In this document: positions 1 through 12,558 of the stretch, piece after piece
How positions within the stretch are numbered: the stretch's first letter is position 1
Layout of the letters: every line of letters starts with the position of its first letter
Assembly (NCBI GenBank): GCA_964019135.1
Contig: OZ025248.1
Location: forward strand, 38,867,670-38,931,669
Source of the DNA: Arenicola marina
Lineage: Eukaryota; Annelida; Polychaeta; Arenicolidae
Length of the DNA stretch: 64,000 nt
Reading direction: 5' to 3'
Notes under the pieces: model-generated
Databases searched by the model: none
Told to the model about the DNA's origin: nothing
What the model saw: only the letters and a program-made list of their open reading frames with translations
Made by a program: the position numbers and the translations under genes

Positions 1-105
1 AAAATCCGCTCGGTCGGGGCGTTTTACCACCAAAATCCGCTCGATCGGGGCGTTTTACCACCAACATCCGCTCTGTCGGGGCACTTTACCGCTAAAGTCA
101 GCTCG
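1..105. repeat. 31-bp tandem repeat at window edge
   Basis: Three to four copies of a 31-bp unit (core AAAATCCGCTCGGTCGGGGC followed by GTTTTACCACC) start at base 1 and decay by about base 105. The array probably continues to the left of the window. Confidence 0.75.
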
Positions 106-140
106 TACGGGGTATTTTTTCCCGGCAACCCGCTCCATGA

Positions 141-245
141 ACGTACATTTTCAGAGCCCCCCCCCCCTCCCTCCCCCCCGGTCGCAAGTTCCAATGGATC
201 CTCCCCCTACCCTTTTTTTTCAAATTCCTGGATCCGCCCCTGCAG
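141..245 (-). repeat. C-rich dispersed repeat
   Basis: Poly-C runs are followed by a motif that reads GGGGCGGATCCAGGAATTT on the minus strand. Loosely similar C-rich stretches with GGATCC-containing flanks occur near 5335-5430, 55130-55165 and 58790-58890. It is probably a short non-autonomous element or its remnant; its ends were not defined. Confidence 0.25.
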
Positions 246-1769
246 CATGTTACTTTCTTGTCAGTATCTGAAGTAAATACTCTCCAATTGTGCCTACCGT
301 TAGCAAAGATTATCCATTTCATGCTCACGAATCTCACCACGTGTAAGCGTCGCTTAGTGTATGGATCGATCTATTCAGCCGGCTCGATCAAAATAGACCA
401 TCGTCAATTTCTCGATTCACCAATAGTTATTGACTCTGTTATGCTGCCTAGGGCACCTACCCAAACAATCGATATAGACAATCATATATTGCTTTGTAGG
501 CAATCGCACGATGGCTGGACCGGGCCAAGAAGCCCCTCGATGCCATGAATATTGGTTGAAACATGCCCAAGACTTAGTGTCGGAGTCGAGATATCCCGAT
601 ACATTGTCATAGTTTACAGATGGCATGTTTTACTAAATCTGACTTTTGCATACGCTTTATGCTTGGAATGTGGGCCTAGTTCATTGCTCGATTACCCCTT
701 AGTCGAAAGCAAGCGGCGACACGCATAGATGTTGCCTTTGCACCCCTGCCTCCACTCCTCCCAATTGTCTACATTCCAAGTAAATGGAAGACGGGTGGGG
801 GAAGGGCGACTCGGAGACAAACGGGGCACCCGTTTTATCATCTAATTACATCACCCTGAACCGCCATTGGGTCCCACCCGGGGATCCCACGTGTGCCCTC
901 ATCCAATCTACGTATCTTCCTGCACACACGAAACGTAATTGAATGTGCTTTCTGCGATTATATATTTGGGTTGCGTTGAAAATTCCTGTTCACGTTGACG
1001 TTGATACGAAAGCTTGTTAGGGCCCTTCAGATTGTTTTTTTATTAATCCACATATTTTCTGCTTGTCAACCAGCAGTTAAATATTCAAACCCGGAGTAGA
1101 TGCTTTTAATTGTAATAAATGATTTAAACCTGAATAAATTATTAAAACTGGGAATTAATTATTCAAACCAGGAGTAAATGATTCAAACTCCGGATATTTG
1201 GTGTCAAATCTGGATCTGTCGGGTCAATCTGGATCCCGAAATCACAAAAAAAGGCACACGTTTTTGGTTTTTAAAGCAACCTCTATTGTCCCATTTACAT
1301 TTTGCATTTCATGGTATTATAGGTTCCCACGAGGTCCATGTGATCTTACGAGTGCTAGACAGGGGGTTTTCTCATTCCATTTCGGCATGTCAAATGGAGA
1401 CAACGCTTAGCAAGGCTCGTAATAAACGTAAGAAATTCTTATTCTTGACAAATATCTCCTTGAAAATGTGCAATGCGCACGTTGTAGATTAAGATAATCC
1501 ACAAGGAAGGCAACATATGCCGTGGAATTAAACCTATAATCATGTTACAAGCCTTTTGATAGTGACAGGGCAATACAATTGGAAAGGTAATTCATGTATT
1601 GTGACACCTTGATTGGATGAAGGGCCATATTTATCACGGTCCATGCATCGGGAAGAACAAATGGACGCATGTCACAACGTGGAATCGCTTTTCGGCGAAC
1701 GGCTTACCATAACTACCATGATGACGTAACGGGAAGCATATAGGAGTCAACCACGCCGTATTGACCTGT
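246..1769. other. No gene recognised
   Basis: Only short open frames without splice context or recognisable domains are present. No RNA gene or clear repeat was seen. Confidence 0.4.
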
Positions 1770-2830
1770 CAGATCCTGATTTAATCCATCGTATCAGTAT
1801 TTGACTATGATCATCTCCAATAGACCTCTAGGATCCCAATTGGATCCCCAGGATCCGAACTGATTCATAGAAGCCCGATTTACACCTTAGATCCAGAGCG
1901 GATTCTTCACAATTCGATTAGGATTGACCCTTCTGATCCATATTTGTGCCCTCAGACCCGGATTTGACCTCTTAGATCCATATTTTACCCCTTAGATCCA
2001 ATTTGACCCTTCTGATCCAATTTGACCCTTCTGATCCAGATTTGACCTCTTAAATCCAGATTGAACCATCAGATCTAGATTGACCCCTCAGATCCAGATT
2101 TGACCCTCAGATCCAGATTTGACCTCTCGGATCCAGATTTGACCTTCAGATCCAGATTGAACCCGCAGATCCAGATTTGACATCTCAGATCCAGAGTTGA
2201 CCCTTCAGATATAGATGTGACCTCTTAAGTCCAGATTTTGACCCTTCAGATCCAGATGTGACCCTTCAGATCCGGATTGACCCATCAGATTTAGATTGAC
2301 CCCTCAGATCGAGATTGACCCCTAAGGTCCAGATTTGACGCCCCAGATCCAGATGTGACCTCTGAAATCCAAATTTGACCCCTCAGATCCAGGTTTGACC
2401 CCACATATCCGGATTTGACCTATGAGATCCAGATTGACCCTTTAAATCCAGATTTGATCTCTTAGGTCCATATTATACCCCTCAGATCCAAATTGACCCT
2501 TCAGATCCAGCTTTGACCTCTTAGGTCCATTTTATACCCCCTCAGATCCAAATTGACCCTTCGGATCCAAATTTGACCTCTTAAATCCAGATTGAACTAT
2601 CAAATCCCGATTGACCCCTTAGATCCGGATTGACCTTTCAGATCCAGATTTGACCTCTTAAATCCAGATTGAACTATCAAATCCCGATTGACCCCTCAGA
2701 TCCAGATTGACCTTTCAGATCCAGATTGACTCTTTATATCGAGATTTGACCCTCAGACCCAGATGTGACCCCTTATATCCAGATTTGACCCCTTGTATCC
2801 AGATTGACCGTTCCTATCCCGGAGACACAT
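1770..2830. repeat. Degenerate ~20-bp minisatellite
   Basis: About fifty diverged copies of a roughly 20-bp unit (CAGATCCAGATTTGACCCCT and variants). Short open frames across it reflect the repeat, not a gene. Confidence 0.85.
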
Positions 2831-3050
2831 GTCCAGATCGACACAACCCACCGTCACACCCATCTCTTTCCTCCCCGTCAATGCTCACTCACACAAGCAG
2901 GTTTGAGCAGTCCCCACAGTAACCTTTTCTCAGAATTATTGGCCCCATCTGCCAATGATTAAGGACAGAATAAAAATATTGCGACCTTGAGCTTTGACCT
3001 ACATACCCCGCTAATGAACTTGACCGAGCCATGTCGGTGACACGCAGACG

Positions 3051-3073
3051 CACACACACACACACACACACAT
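3051..3073. repeat. (CA)n microsatellite
   Basis: An almost pure CA dinucleotide run of about 23 bases lies in otherwise unremarkable sequence between the two minisatellites. Confidence 0.85.
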
Positions 3074-3223
3074 GTAGACAAACAGACAAATTGAGATATG
3101 TCGGAAACATCCGTCATAACATCTCAGACCGACATATAAAATTTAGATAATAACAGAACACACCGAGATTAAACTTTAAAATCTTACATTTTCGTTTTGA
3201 AAAAACGGAACCAACCGACATAC

Positions 3224-3565
3224 CGGCGGACATTTTGCAACGACGAATTGAGTTTTGGGCGGACATAATGCAACGATATTTGCCGGGCGGACATTTTGCA
3301 ACGACGAATTGAGTTTTGGGCGGACATAATGCAACGATATTTGCCGGGCGGACATTTTGCAACGACGAACTGAGTTTTGGGCGGACATAATGCAACGATA
3401 TTTTCCGGGCGGACATTTTGCAACGACGAATTGAGTTTTGGGCGGACATAATGCAACGATATTTTCCGGGCGGACATTTTGCAACGACGAATTGCTTTTT
3501 GGGCGGACATAATGCAACGATATTTGCCTGGCGGACATTTTGCAACGGGCGGACATTTTGCAACG
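3224..3565. repeat. 61-bp tandem repeat
   Basis: Five near-identical 61-bp units begin with GGCGGACATTTTGCAACG and contain a second, related half (GGCGGACATAATGCAACG), followed by two shorter partial units. All minus-strand frames stay open through it because the unit lacks stops, so the 135-175 codon frames are not good gene candidates. Confidence 0.9.
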
Positions 3566-4204
3566 TAACACCATTGACCCGTTCTTGGCATTTCGCAGGC
3601 CCCGGCAAACTCGCTTTACGGACACTGATGTTGGCCCCCATGATGACACAAGAACTTCCCTGTCGTCCTATATAAGTTTAGCTTTGGTGCTTAATGAAAT
3701 ATCAGTTCAGTGGGACAAATGTATGAATATTTTAGATCTATTGGTGTATTTCTTTAAAAGAAAAGTCTACCGCATTACTGGGCGTCCTGTAATATAATAG
3801 TGTCTAAATAAAGTAAAATAAATAAACTGAATAAAAAAATCCTCCTGAAGCGGCGCAATAAATTACCAAGACAAGAGCAAAACACACAGTGAAATAATAT
3901 ATTATATGACCCAGTTTGTCGACAACAAAGCCTTATTTACTGAGGAACCAGTAAGTTCAAAGTTCACCATCACCGAGTGGTCTGTGGTAAGCACTACTCT
4001 TGTCAACAACTCAAGCCCGGCCTGGCTATATGTGAGCCATGTACGTGGGGTGATGAGGCCGACCAAATAGAGCTGATTTACACCAAACACCAGCAGGCAA
4101 TGTGCGTGGTTTGGCAAGCTGTCATGAGGAAGTAGCAGAACGGATACCGCACGATGAGTATTAATATACTATACAATATAATATTTATGATAGTTATGAG
4201 GAAA

Positions 4205-4487
4205 ACTCGTTGCATGTGGGTGGCGGTGTAGTGGTCTGTTCCAGTCGCTATAACACAGAGCTCGTGGGGAGGTGGATACGTGAAGAAGATCCTGTAGAAC
4301 ACAGTGACTGTATGGACTCACAATACGTATACAAACCTGCTCGCTATCACCCAGTCTTGTGATTTCTCAGTGGGACAGTCCGCCGATTATACGATCATTG
4401 CCGACTCCGTTTAAAGTGGTTGATTCCGTGAAATTACAGGCCGTCAAGGGAATACGCCTATAGTTGTATGCTGTTAACGGTAGGAGA
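4205..4487 (+). promoter_or_regulatory. Conserved upstream block, type alpha (gene A)
   Basis: About 280 bases before the gene A start codon are recognisably shared with the same position of B, C, H and I. Shared words include GCATGT.GGT.GCGGTGTAG at the left, TCATTGCCGACTCC in the middle and a TTGATTC.(C/G)TGA segment. It may be promoter plus 5' UTR. No clear TATA box was found, so the role is inferred from position and conservation only. Confidence 0.4.
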
Positions 4488-7400
4488 ATGGAACCACCGA
4501 TCATTGTGACGTGTGCGCTACTCATCCTCGGGTTGGTGTCCAGGGTGTCAGGTCTGGCAAAAGCTAAGGATAAACAAGCGGAATCGCTTGTTATGCACGT
4601 CACTTACAATACAACACAGTGCTACAACAGTCCCTTCTCCCAACAGTTGTGTTTTAACGACACGACGATTGAGATAACGGACGCCGTGTATGGAGTAAGT
4701 CCGTGTAAAGCTAATCGCACTGAATGCTGCCCGGATCTCGACGACTGCACCATCCCGGTCGAAGAGAAGGATCCTGTCCGTCGCACTGACTATTACAATC
4801 AGATTCTGAGCAACTGTAACAATAAACAGACATGTCATGGCCTTCAAGCGCTATGGATTGGCAACATTACTCAGTGGTGTCCAGCTGCCTCTGGCGAAAC
4901 GAATTACGTCACGCTCCACTACACGTGTCTCACAGGTAATATCAACAGCTGGACGTTTGTTTTGATAAGCCTGTGCCACTGACCAACCAGCGATCCCTCC
5001 TGTCATTAACATAAATACATAAGTAAATACATAAATACACAAATAATAAATGAGTTATTTGACAATATGAGCATAACAATGCATGGGTCTCAGTTGAATG
5101 TTTAAAATATGTTACTTTTTGCCCCAACATTCTATTTGTGAGATGCACGACATATTTATCATTTTTCCAGCAGAGATGCCTCATCTATACCCCAAGTAAC
5201 TTCCAACGTCACGGTTGACTTGATTTTTTGGGTTGAATCTTGACCAATTTAAAACATTCTTTTGTCGTACGGTGACATTCAACTTGACACGGGGTCAACA
5301 TTTTAAGCGCTTCGGGCCTTTAATGGTGATGACTTCCCCCCTCCCCCTTTCCGCCCCTGCCCCCGCCCCTCGGTCGTAAGTTTGTACAACGTACGCCCTT
5401 GTACACGTACCCCTTGACGAAATACTGGATCCTCACCTATATCCCATATTGTTTTCCTGTACAATTCTTCTTCGATCAAGTTATTGATCATATTTCATAT
5501 TCTGCACTTCAATTGCATTTATAAAAGGAAAATACGTTACAAAAATCACCATTAGTTATATATCATTCTGTGTCAATAGATATAAATCGGTGGCCATGTC
5601 AAGGAGATGCTTTCAGGCAATACACATGTGTTATAGAAGCAGACAGGCTTAGGACTACAGGAACCGCAACGACTGACGTAATCATATCAGCGAACAGCAC
5701 AACCACCTCCAAACCTAGCCCAGGTTATCCAGTATCCACGGCAACCGCGACTGTTGTATCTACGGTGACCGATGTCATTGATGATGATGGTGATGATGAT
5801 GGAGGAGGTGATGATGGTGATGATGATGGAGGAGGTGATGATGATGATAATGATGATGATGGAGGTGGTGATGATGATGATGATGATGATGGAGGTGGTG
5901 ATGATGATGATGATGATGGAGGTGGTGATGATGATGATGGAGGTGATGATGATGGAGGTGGCGATGATGATGATGATGGAGGTGGTGATGATGATGATGA
6001 TGGTGACGATGATGGAGGTGGCGATGATGATGATGATGGAGGTGGTGATGATGATGATGGTGATGATGGAGGTGATGATGATGATGATGATGATACTAAT
6101 TGTAAGCCATAACATAAGTCTTTAACTGAGTCTATGTGATTGTAAAAGTTGATATATTTCACTTGACATGACTGTATTCAAAACAGATTTGATCATGATC
6201 AGTCATTTACTCGGATTCGATCGAGGTCGAATGTATGCCAAATATTTACCAAAGATCAATTAATGGCGCTATATTTAATACATGATTCAAAAATGAATAG
6301 GACAATGCTGGACAAAATAATTAATCAGAAATGAACAGGTTGCCGTATTTAGCTTCCTAACTTTGACTCATTGTGTTGACGCGCCTATTTCAACCATGCT
6401 TCATACTTTATACTTTACAGCAACCCTAACCATAGTGATAATAGCGGCGATTGTGGTGGTGGTCGTGGCTGTGGTGGTGGTCGTGTCTGTGGTGGTGGCC
6501 GTGACGGTCTGGATGGTCTGCAGGTAAGACTCCTGTCTAATGATGCACAATAACACATAACGACATAATGACTTAGACGTCTGCAAACGATGCTTAAATT
6601 AATCAAATCAGACACGCTCAATATTGATCAGAATATTATATCTTCGATCTGGCGGAGAGTTCAGAGAAATTCGTTCACAAAGTCGATCCCCAAAAAGCCG
6701 AGGTACTCTATATAAAGGCTGCATAATTACCAAGGCCGGAAATCCCTCTTAAATACTAGATGCAAAACATCATTAAACGCGCCTTGCCAGAAATGCTGAA
6801 CATTTCAGTATCCCAAATCACCCCCAGAAGACAAGAAGCCATGATTAAAAAAGCTTTCTGACTGAATAGCTCAAATGCCACATATTAATTTGCATCCGTC
6901 GAAAGACGTCATAAAGACGTGTTGCCAGACATATTCGACAATTTTATGTTGATCACTCTCCTTTATTATGCGTAGGCCTACGTCCACTCACATCTATGTC
7001 GCTATTTAAAGTCATCACTGTCATTCCTTTCTAAACAGAAAGAGGAAAGCAGACAACAGATCAGAAGAAAATAAAACTGCCGCCGCCCAGTCAGCGCCAG
7101 GAATGATGACGTCACACGTATCAGCGTGTGTTGATGACGTAGATCCGTATCACACAGCGCGACCTGGTGGCGGCCCAGGGCCACAGGGGCCGTCACCAGC
7201 CCAGGGGCTGAATGACGCCACCAAGCCGGCCACAAACCCGTATGACACCTGTCAGCCCCTCACTAAACCTATGGTTACCAAGAAACCGAAACCCAATCCC
7301 AAGGCCGTAGATGAGCCTAACATGGGAGCGGATCTCTACACCGAGGTGGTTAAGGTGCGGCCGAGGAAGAATGTGGTGCTCGATAAGTCCCCGGGGGAGG

Positions 7401-7681
7401 AGGATGTGGAGGCCAATAATAATGGGTCTTATATGACTGAGGCGGGGAACAGGGCATCGTACGACCTCGTGATGCAGGAAAACCATGAATACGGCACCCG
7501 GCAGGGGCTGGGTGGGGACGGGGAGGGAGAGGGGCGCGGGGTGGATGGAGAGGGGGAGGGAGAGGAGCACGGGGTGCATGCGGAGGGCCATCCCCACGAG
7601 GGCCGGCAAGATGGCGACCAGGACATACCGACAGACCCAGACTACGACCTGGTTATGACAGAGAACAACGTCTACAACTAG
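4488..7681 (+). CDS. Receptor A: single SUEL-like lectin domain, acidic stalk, TM, class 1 tyrosine tail
   Basis: Four-exon model: 4488-4935, 5637-6101, 6421-6523, 7039-7681, with GT..AG introns in phases 1, 1 and 2. The total is 1659 bases (552 residues), with no internal stop. Residues 1-22 look like a signal peptide. Residues ~45-148 form a Cys-rich domain with the CF.DTTIEITDAVYG core, a CNNKQTC motif and a final VTLHYTC strand, resembling Gal_Lectin/SUEL (PF02140). The stalk exon starts EADRL, is Thr-rich and turns into an Asp/Gly repeat. The membrane exon encodes a Val-rich helix ending in Arg. The tail has DPYHTA, NPYDT, LYTEV, YDLV and a second YDLV near the end. The start was chosen because MExPxI aligns with the paralogues. 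An upstream TTG-initiated extension is not shared by all copies. The N-terminal lectin domain of B, D and I is cleanly absent. Ligand unknown; cell-surface recognition is inferred. Confidence 0.72.
5772..6091 (+). repeat. GAT/GGAGGT trinucleotide-based repeat inside the stalk exon of A
   Basis: An in-frame repeat encodes runs of Asp broken by Gly-Gly or Gly-Gly-Gly. The equivalent stretch in H (59214-59350) is about 59 codons shorter, so the tract expands and contracts in whole codons. Antisense and other-frame open frames over it (Met-, Ser- or Ile-rich) are shadows. Confidence 0.9.
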
Positions 7682-9204
7682 GTGATTGGAGCTGTCGGAG
7701 GATTTCGGACGAGTTCACAAAATATATCGCTGACACAGAGAACGGCCGTCAACGGATACACACTATACACCGAAAAGAGTGTGCATTGGCATATTTCATT
7801 CAATCGCGTGCGGTTTGTGGTCCTATGAATGGAAAGATCACCGTACGAGGCACAGAGACGGGTTCACTAGTAGCCAAGTTGTTCAGCTATGGCAGGCAAG
7901 CCAAGCTCATAATATACTCATAAAACCAACGCTTCGACTCAAATGGAAGTACGTCTGTAGCGGACCTCTAGTTTTACCCCGAGATAGACACACATTGTGT
8001 GGTATCTTCAGTTTTACTCAAATATAGACGCGTATTATGGTCTACTGAGGTTTACCCAGAGCTGCTGAGTTGCCTTTTAAATGTTGTGCGCCCGAGCGAA
8101 CAAGCAAAATATATAGCTGTAACGGACTTACAGGAGAACCATTGCAGTGCGCTAGAAGACATTCCGTGTTTTTGTGTATAGTGGTGTCCGACATCTAAAC
8201 ACAGAAGACATTCAGTGTCGTCGTGCATTCTGGTATATGACCTGCAAATCCTTTATATCAACGTGTAGCCGTTCAAACAACTTGGTTACAGCAAACGATC
8301 GCATAATGTTCAGTGTCACGTATCGTATCTGCTACAATAACTGTCTGTGTGGATCTGTCGGTCTATTATAGTGTGTGCCCTTCTAGGTCAACCCATTCCA
8401 TGTGTGACATCAAATAATAATTAGAAATACTAATGTAAACAAAGTAACAATTTAAGCTCATTGTATATCGCGGTAGTTAACTTGTTTAGATGTTTAATTG
8501 ATTTGATCAATATCATCATTGTACAGTCCTATCTATACTGTCTCATCCACTTGTCATGGTCGGTTAGTAGCGCTAATGTTACTCTCCCAAATGTACCGCC
8601 GATAAATAAATGTTTATGTCATGCTACCTTAATCACGTTGAACTTTTACAACCCTTCTTATTGCGGTCTTTGCTCGTAGATATGTCCTTATCAGTTGGAC
8701 ATCGTCCTAATTAAACATACGCTCATCGCCTACGTTTTCCGTCGTCAAACAAATGGCGTATCATTTTCTGTACAATCGTCTTCTTGGATATGAAAAGCCA
8801 GTTCTAAGGTGATCACAATATTGACTTAAGCGCCCGCTCGCTATAAGAACCATAGCTGCAGCGGGCAGGTGTGTTTATGCTTGTGGTTTCCACCTCCACC
8901 CAAACGTGTCGCTACCGCCTGCCAATGAAAGCTATATAGCCTGAATAAATGAGTAAAGTTACTCACACGAAATACATATCAGATTCATACGTATTCTTAT
9001 ATATGCTACGGTCCGTGTGGGTTGTCGGTCTCTGTAGTGTCTTTAGTGGGACATCAGTCGGCTAAAACATAAGTTCGTCGATGCTATGTTTTCTGTTGTC
9101 AAACATATGGCCCCGTTTTTGCTTAAAAACGAGCTTGTGGTATATAAATGGTCTATCAGCAAAAGGGGTCACAACATCGCAGGCCTTCCTCACAATATTT
9201 GCTT
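7682..9204 (+). other. Downstream flank of gene A, no gene recognised
   Basis: This is collinear with 60901-62230 downstream of H and, more loosely, with pieces of 16200-21400 downstream of B. It probably holds the 3' UTR: several AATAAA-like words occur, for example near 8604, but none could be assigned. Short open frames here are not conserved as proteins. Confidence 0.45.
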
Positions 9205-12200
9205 AAGGCCTGCGTAATTACTGTAATTACGTGTAGCGACATCTAGCGAAGGAAGAGATAATGTCGCAACCATACATTTTGGCATAGAACCAGAGAGAGC
9301 AGCATAGTTTAGTTTTTCCTTTTTTTCAGGAAATATATGTCCTGTTACATCGGTTGATGTATTAGGATCATTGGAGACGAGTGACGTCATCGAGCAAAGC
9401 GAAAGTCGCGCCGGATCTATTTGCGTAACAGGAAGCGTTGCTTGCACGACCACCATGCTGGAATGAATATTGGATTCAACTTTTTCATGCGGCTCGACAC
9501 CAGGTGTAACTCTTGTACGTTTTGTAGCGCTGAGACATGACTGGACACATCACGACCGGACACATCACGACCGGACACATCACGACCGGACACATCACGA
9601 CTAGACACATCACGACCGGACACATCACGACCGGAGGCATCACGACCGGACGCATCATGACCAGACACATCACGACCAGACACATCACGACCGGACACAT
9701 CACGACCGGACAACTCACGACCGGACACATCACGACCTGACACATCACGACCGGACACATCACGACCGGACACATCACGACCGGATACACCACGACCGGA
9801 CACATCACGACCGGACACATCACGTCCGGACACATCACGACCGGACACATCACGTCCGGACACATCACGTCCGGACACATCACGACCGGACACATCACGA
9901 CCCGACACATCACGACCAGACACATCACGACCCGACACATCACGACCAGACATATCACGACCAGACACATTACGACCGGACACATCACGACCGGACACAT
10001 CACGACCAGACACATCACGACCAGACACATCACGACCGGACACATCACGACCGGACAACTCACGACCGGACACATCACGACCTGACACATCACGACCGGA
10101 CACATCACGACCGGACACATCACGACCGGATACACCACGACCGGACACATCACGACCGGACACATCACGTCCGGACACATCACGACCGGACACATCACGT
10201 CCGGACACATCACGTCCGGACACATCACGACCGGACACATCACGACCCGACACATCACGACCAGACACATCACGACCCGACACATCACGACCAGACATAT
10301 CACGACCAGACACATTACGACCGGACACATCACGACCAGACACATCACGACCAGACACATCACGACCAGACATATCAGGACCGAACACATCACGACCGGA
10401 CACATCACGACCTGACACATCACGACCGGACACATCACGACCGGACACATCACGACCGGATACACCACGACCGGACACATCACGACCGGACACATCACGT
10501 CCGGACACATCACGACCGGACATATCACGACCGGACACATCACGACTGGACACACCACTACCGGACACATTACGACCGGACACATCGCGTCCGGACACAT
10601 CACGTCCGGACACATCACGACTGGACACATCACGACCCGACACATCACGACCAGACACATCACGACCCGACACATCACGACCAGACATATCACGACCAGA
10701 CACATTACGACCGGACACATCACGACCAGACACATCACGACCAGACACATCACGACCAGACACATCACGTCCGGACACACCACGAGCGGACACATTACGA
10801 CCAGACACATCACGACCGGACACATCACGACCGGACACATCACGACCGGACATATCACGACCGAACACATCACGAACGGACACATCACGTCCGGACACAC
10901 CACGACCAGACACATCACGACCAGACACATCACGACCAGACACATCACCACCGGACACATCACGACCGAACACATCACGACCGGACACATCACGACCGGA
11001 CACATCACGACCGGACACATCACGACCGGACACACCACGAGCGGACACATTACGACCAGACACATCACGACCAGACACATCACGACCAGACACATCACGT
11101 CCAGACACATCACGACCGGACACATCACGACCGAACACATCACGACCGGACACATCACGACTGGACACATCACGACCGGACACATCACGACCGGACACAT
11201 CACAACCGGACACATCACGACTGGACACATCACGACCAGGCACATTACGACCGGACACATCAAGACCGGACACATCACTACCGGACACATCAGGACCGGA
11301 CACATCAGGGCCGGACACATCATGACCAGACACATTACGACCGGACACATCAAGACCAGACACATCACTACCGAACACATCACTACCGGACACATCAGAC
11401 GGACTGGACACATTACGACCAGACACAGTGCCTTCCTAATGTGTAATTGAGTTTTTCACTGATCTTTCGCCCTACATACGGTGTGACATAATCTGGTGTG
11501 ACGATGAGTCATCTTTAAAGTTGCATGTCGAGTTGTTTCGCTGTTTTTTAATGCCAAATTTGCATATAAGAACACAAACCTAAGGCCTTAAGGTTCATAA
11601 CAGACAATAAACACCTACCATATCGCTCACCAATTATCTGCCAATGAGCAAAACCTTTCAAATTCATGAATTGTCCGCCACAAAAATGAAAACTTGTGCT
11701 GATTTGAAACGTCATAAACGTGTGTACACAAGTCGTTTACCGGTGCCACCGACAGGGGGCCCAAGTGCTAAATTATATGAGACAATAGAAGCGTCCGGAG
11801 CGCCACTTTTTCTTTGGCGGTGGCCGTTGACACTGCTTGTGCTCGAAGGTAACATTTCCTGTTTATGTTTATTTTGGTACAGCCGTTGCAACGGTCAGCT
11901 TCACATGTAACTTTAATCAACATTAAGCATTCCTGTCAATTGAGTTTCTAAAGCGATCACACGAACTATTTCAATCGGACGCTAAATAAAAGTAGAAACA
12001 ATACGTTGATAGATTCAGAATGACAATACTGCAAATGTAAATGATCAACACGATGTACTTTAAGTAATGCATGACAACAGAAATAGCGATAACGAGCTGC
12101 ATTGAAGATGAAGGCTCAGTGTGCCAAAGACTCGGATGCAAGTGTGAAGTCCCCAGGGGGTGGAGGCGGCACTGTTAAACAAATCTGGTGAGGGGCTTCC

Positions 12201-12558
12201 GCGGGTGCCCCTGGATGCCTGAGAGAGCAGACATTTGTGATGACGAAGATACCCATATAGAGTGGATATTAGAAAACTTGCGGCCGGGAGCGGGGGGGGG
12301 AGGCGGGGGGGGGGGAAGATTACGAAAATGTGCGTTGATGGAGCGAGTTTGCCTAAAAAATAGAATGAACCGTGCGGGTCAACACAAAGCGCCTCTACCT
12401 AGCGGATTTTGGTGTTGAAAACGGGAGGGGGGGGGGATGTACAGCGAAACCCCATCCAAACCCAGCAATGGGTTAAATACCCCCTCCCCCGGGGCGAAGT
12501 CCAACCATTTAACTATTTTCTCCCGTGCACAAATGAATACAAGAAAGGAGCATAACGC
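9205..12558. other. 3.35 kb block absent from the duplicate copy
   Basis: Left and right flanks match sequence around 62210-62275, where about 55 bases replace this block. It contains the 15-bp minisatellite (9537-11425), then A+T-rich unique sequence, a G-rich patch around 12290-12320 and short open frames without recognisable domains. Either it was inserted here or it was lost from the second copy. Confidence 0.65.
9537..11425. repeat. 15-bp minisatellite with higher-order structure
   Basis: About 125 copies of a 15-bp unit (CGACCGGACACATCA). Variant units recur as a block: the CAACTC variant at 9711 returns at 10056, exactly 345 bases (23 units) later, and neighbouring variants repeat at 330-345 base spacing. 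Because 15 is divisible by 3 and the unit has no stop on the minus strand, long minus-strand frames (669 and 642 codons, repeating SGRDV or VVMCP) are expected by default. Confidence 0.95.

Noticed and set aside
3114-3649. Three overlapping minus-strand frames (KCPPGKYRCIMSAQ repeats) as a Cys-rich peptide gene
   Set aside because: Three frames are open at once over a 61-bp tandem repeat. The sequence matches no known fold, and the ends are arbitrary.
5687-6162. Antisense frames over the Asp/Gly tract (Ile-Thr and Ser-Pro rich)
   Set aside because: They are shadows of the GAT/GGAGGT coding repeat of gene A.
7193-7626. Minus-strand frames opposite the tail exons (also at 15654-16118, 24789-25567, 29488-29919, 60373-60828)
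   Set aside because: They lie opposite a well-supported coding exon and have no domain or start that is conserved for its own sake.
9417-11426. 669-codon minus-strand open frame of SGRDV repeats as a structural protein gene
   Set aside because: The frame is a direct result of a 15-bp stop-free repeat. A second frame is equally open, and there is no conserved start, signal peptide or splice context.
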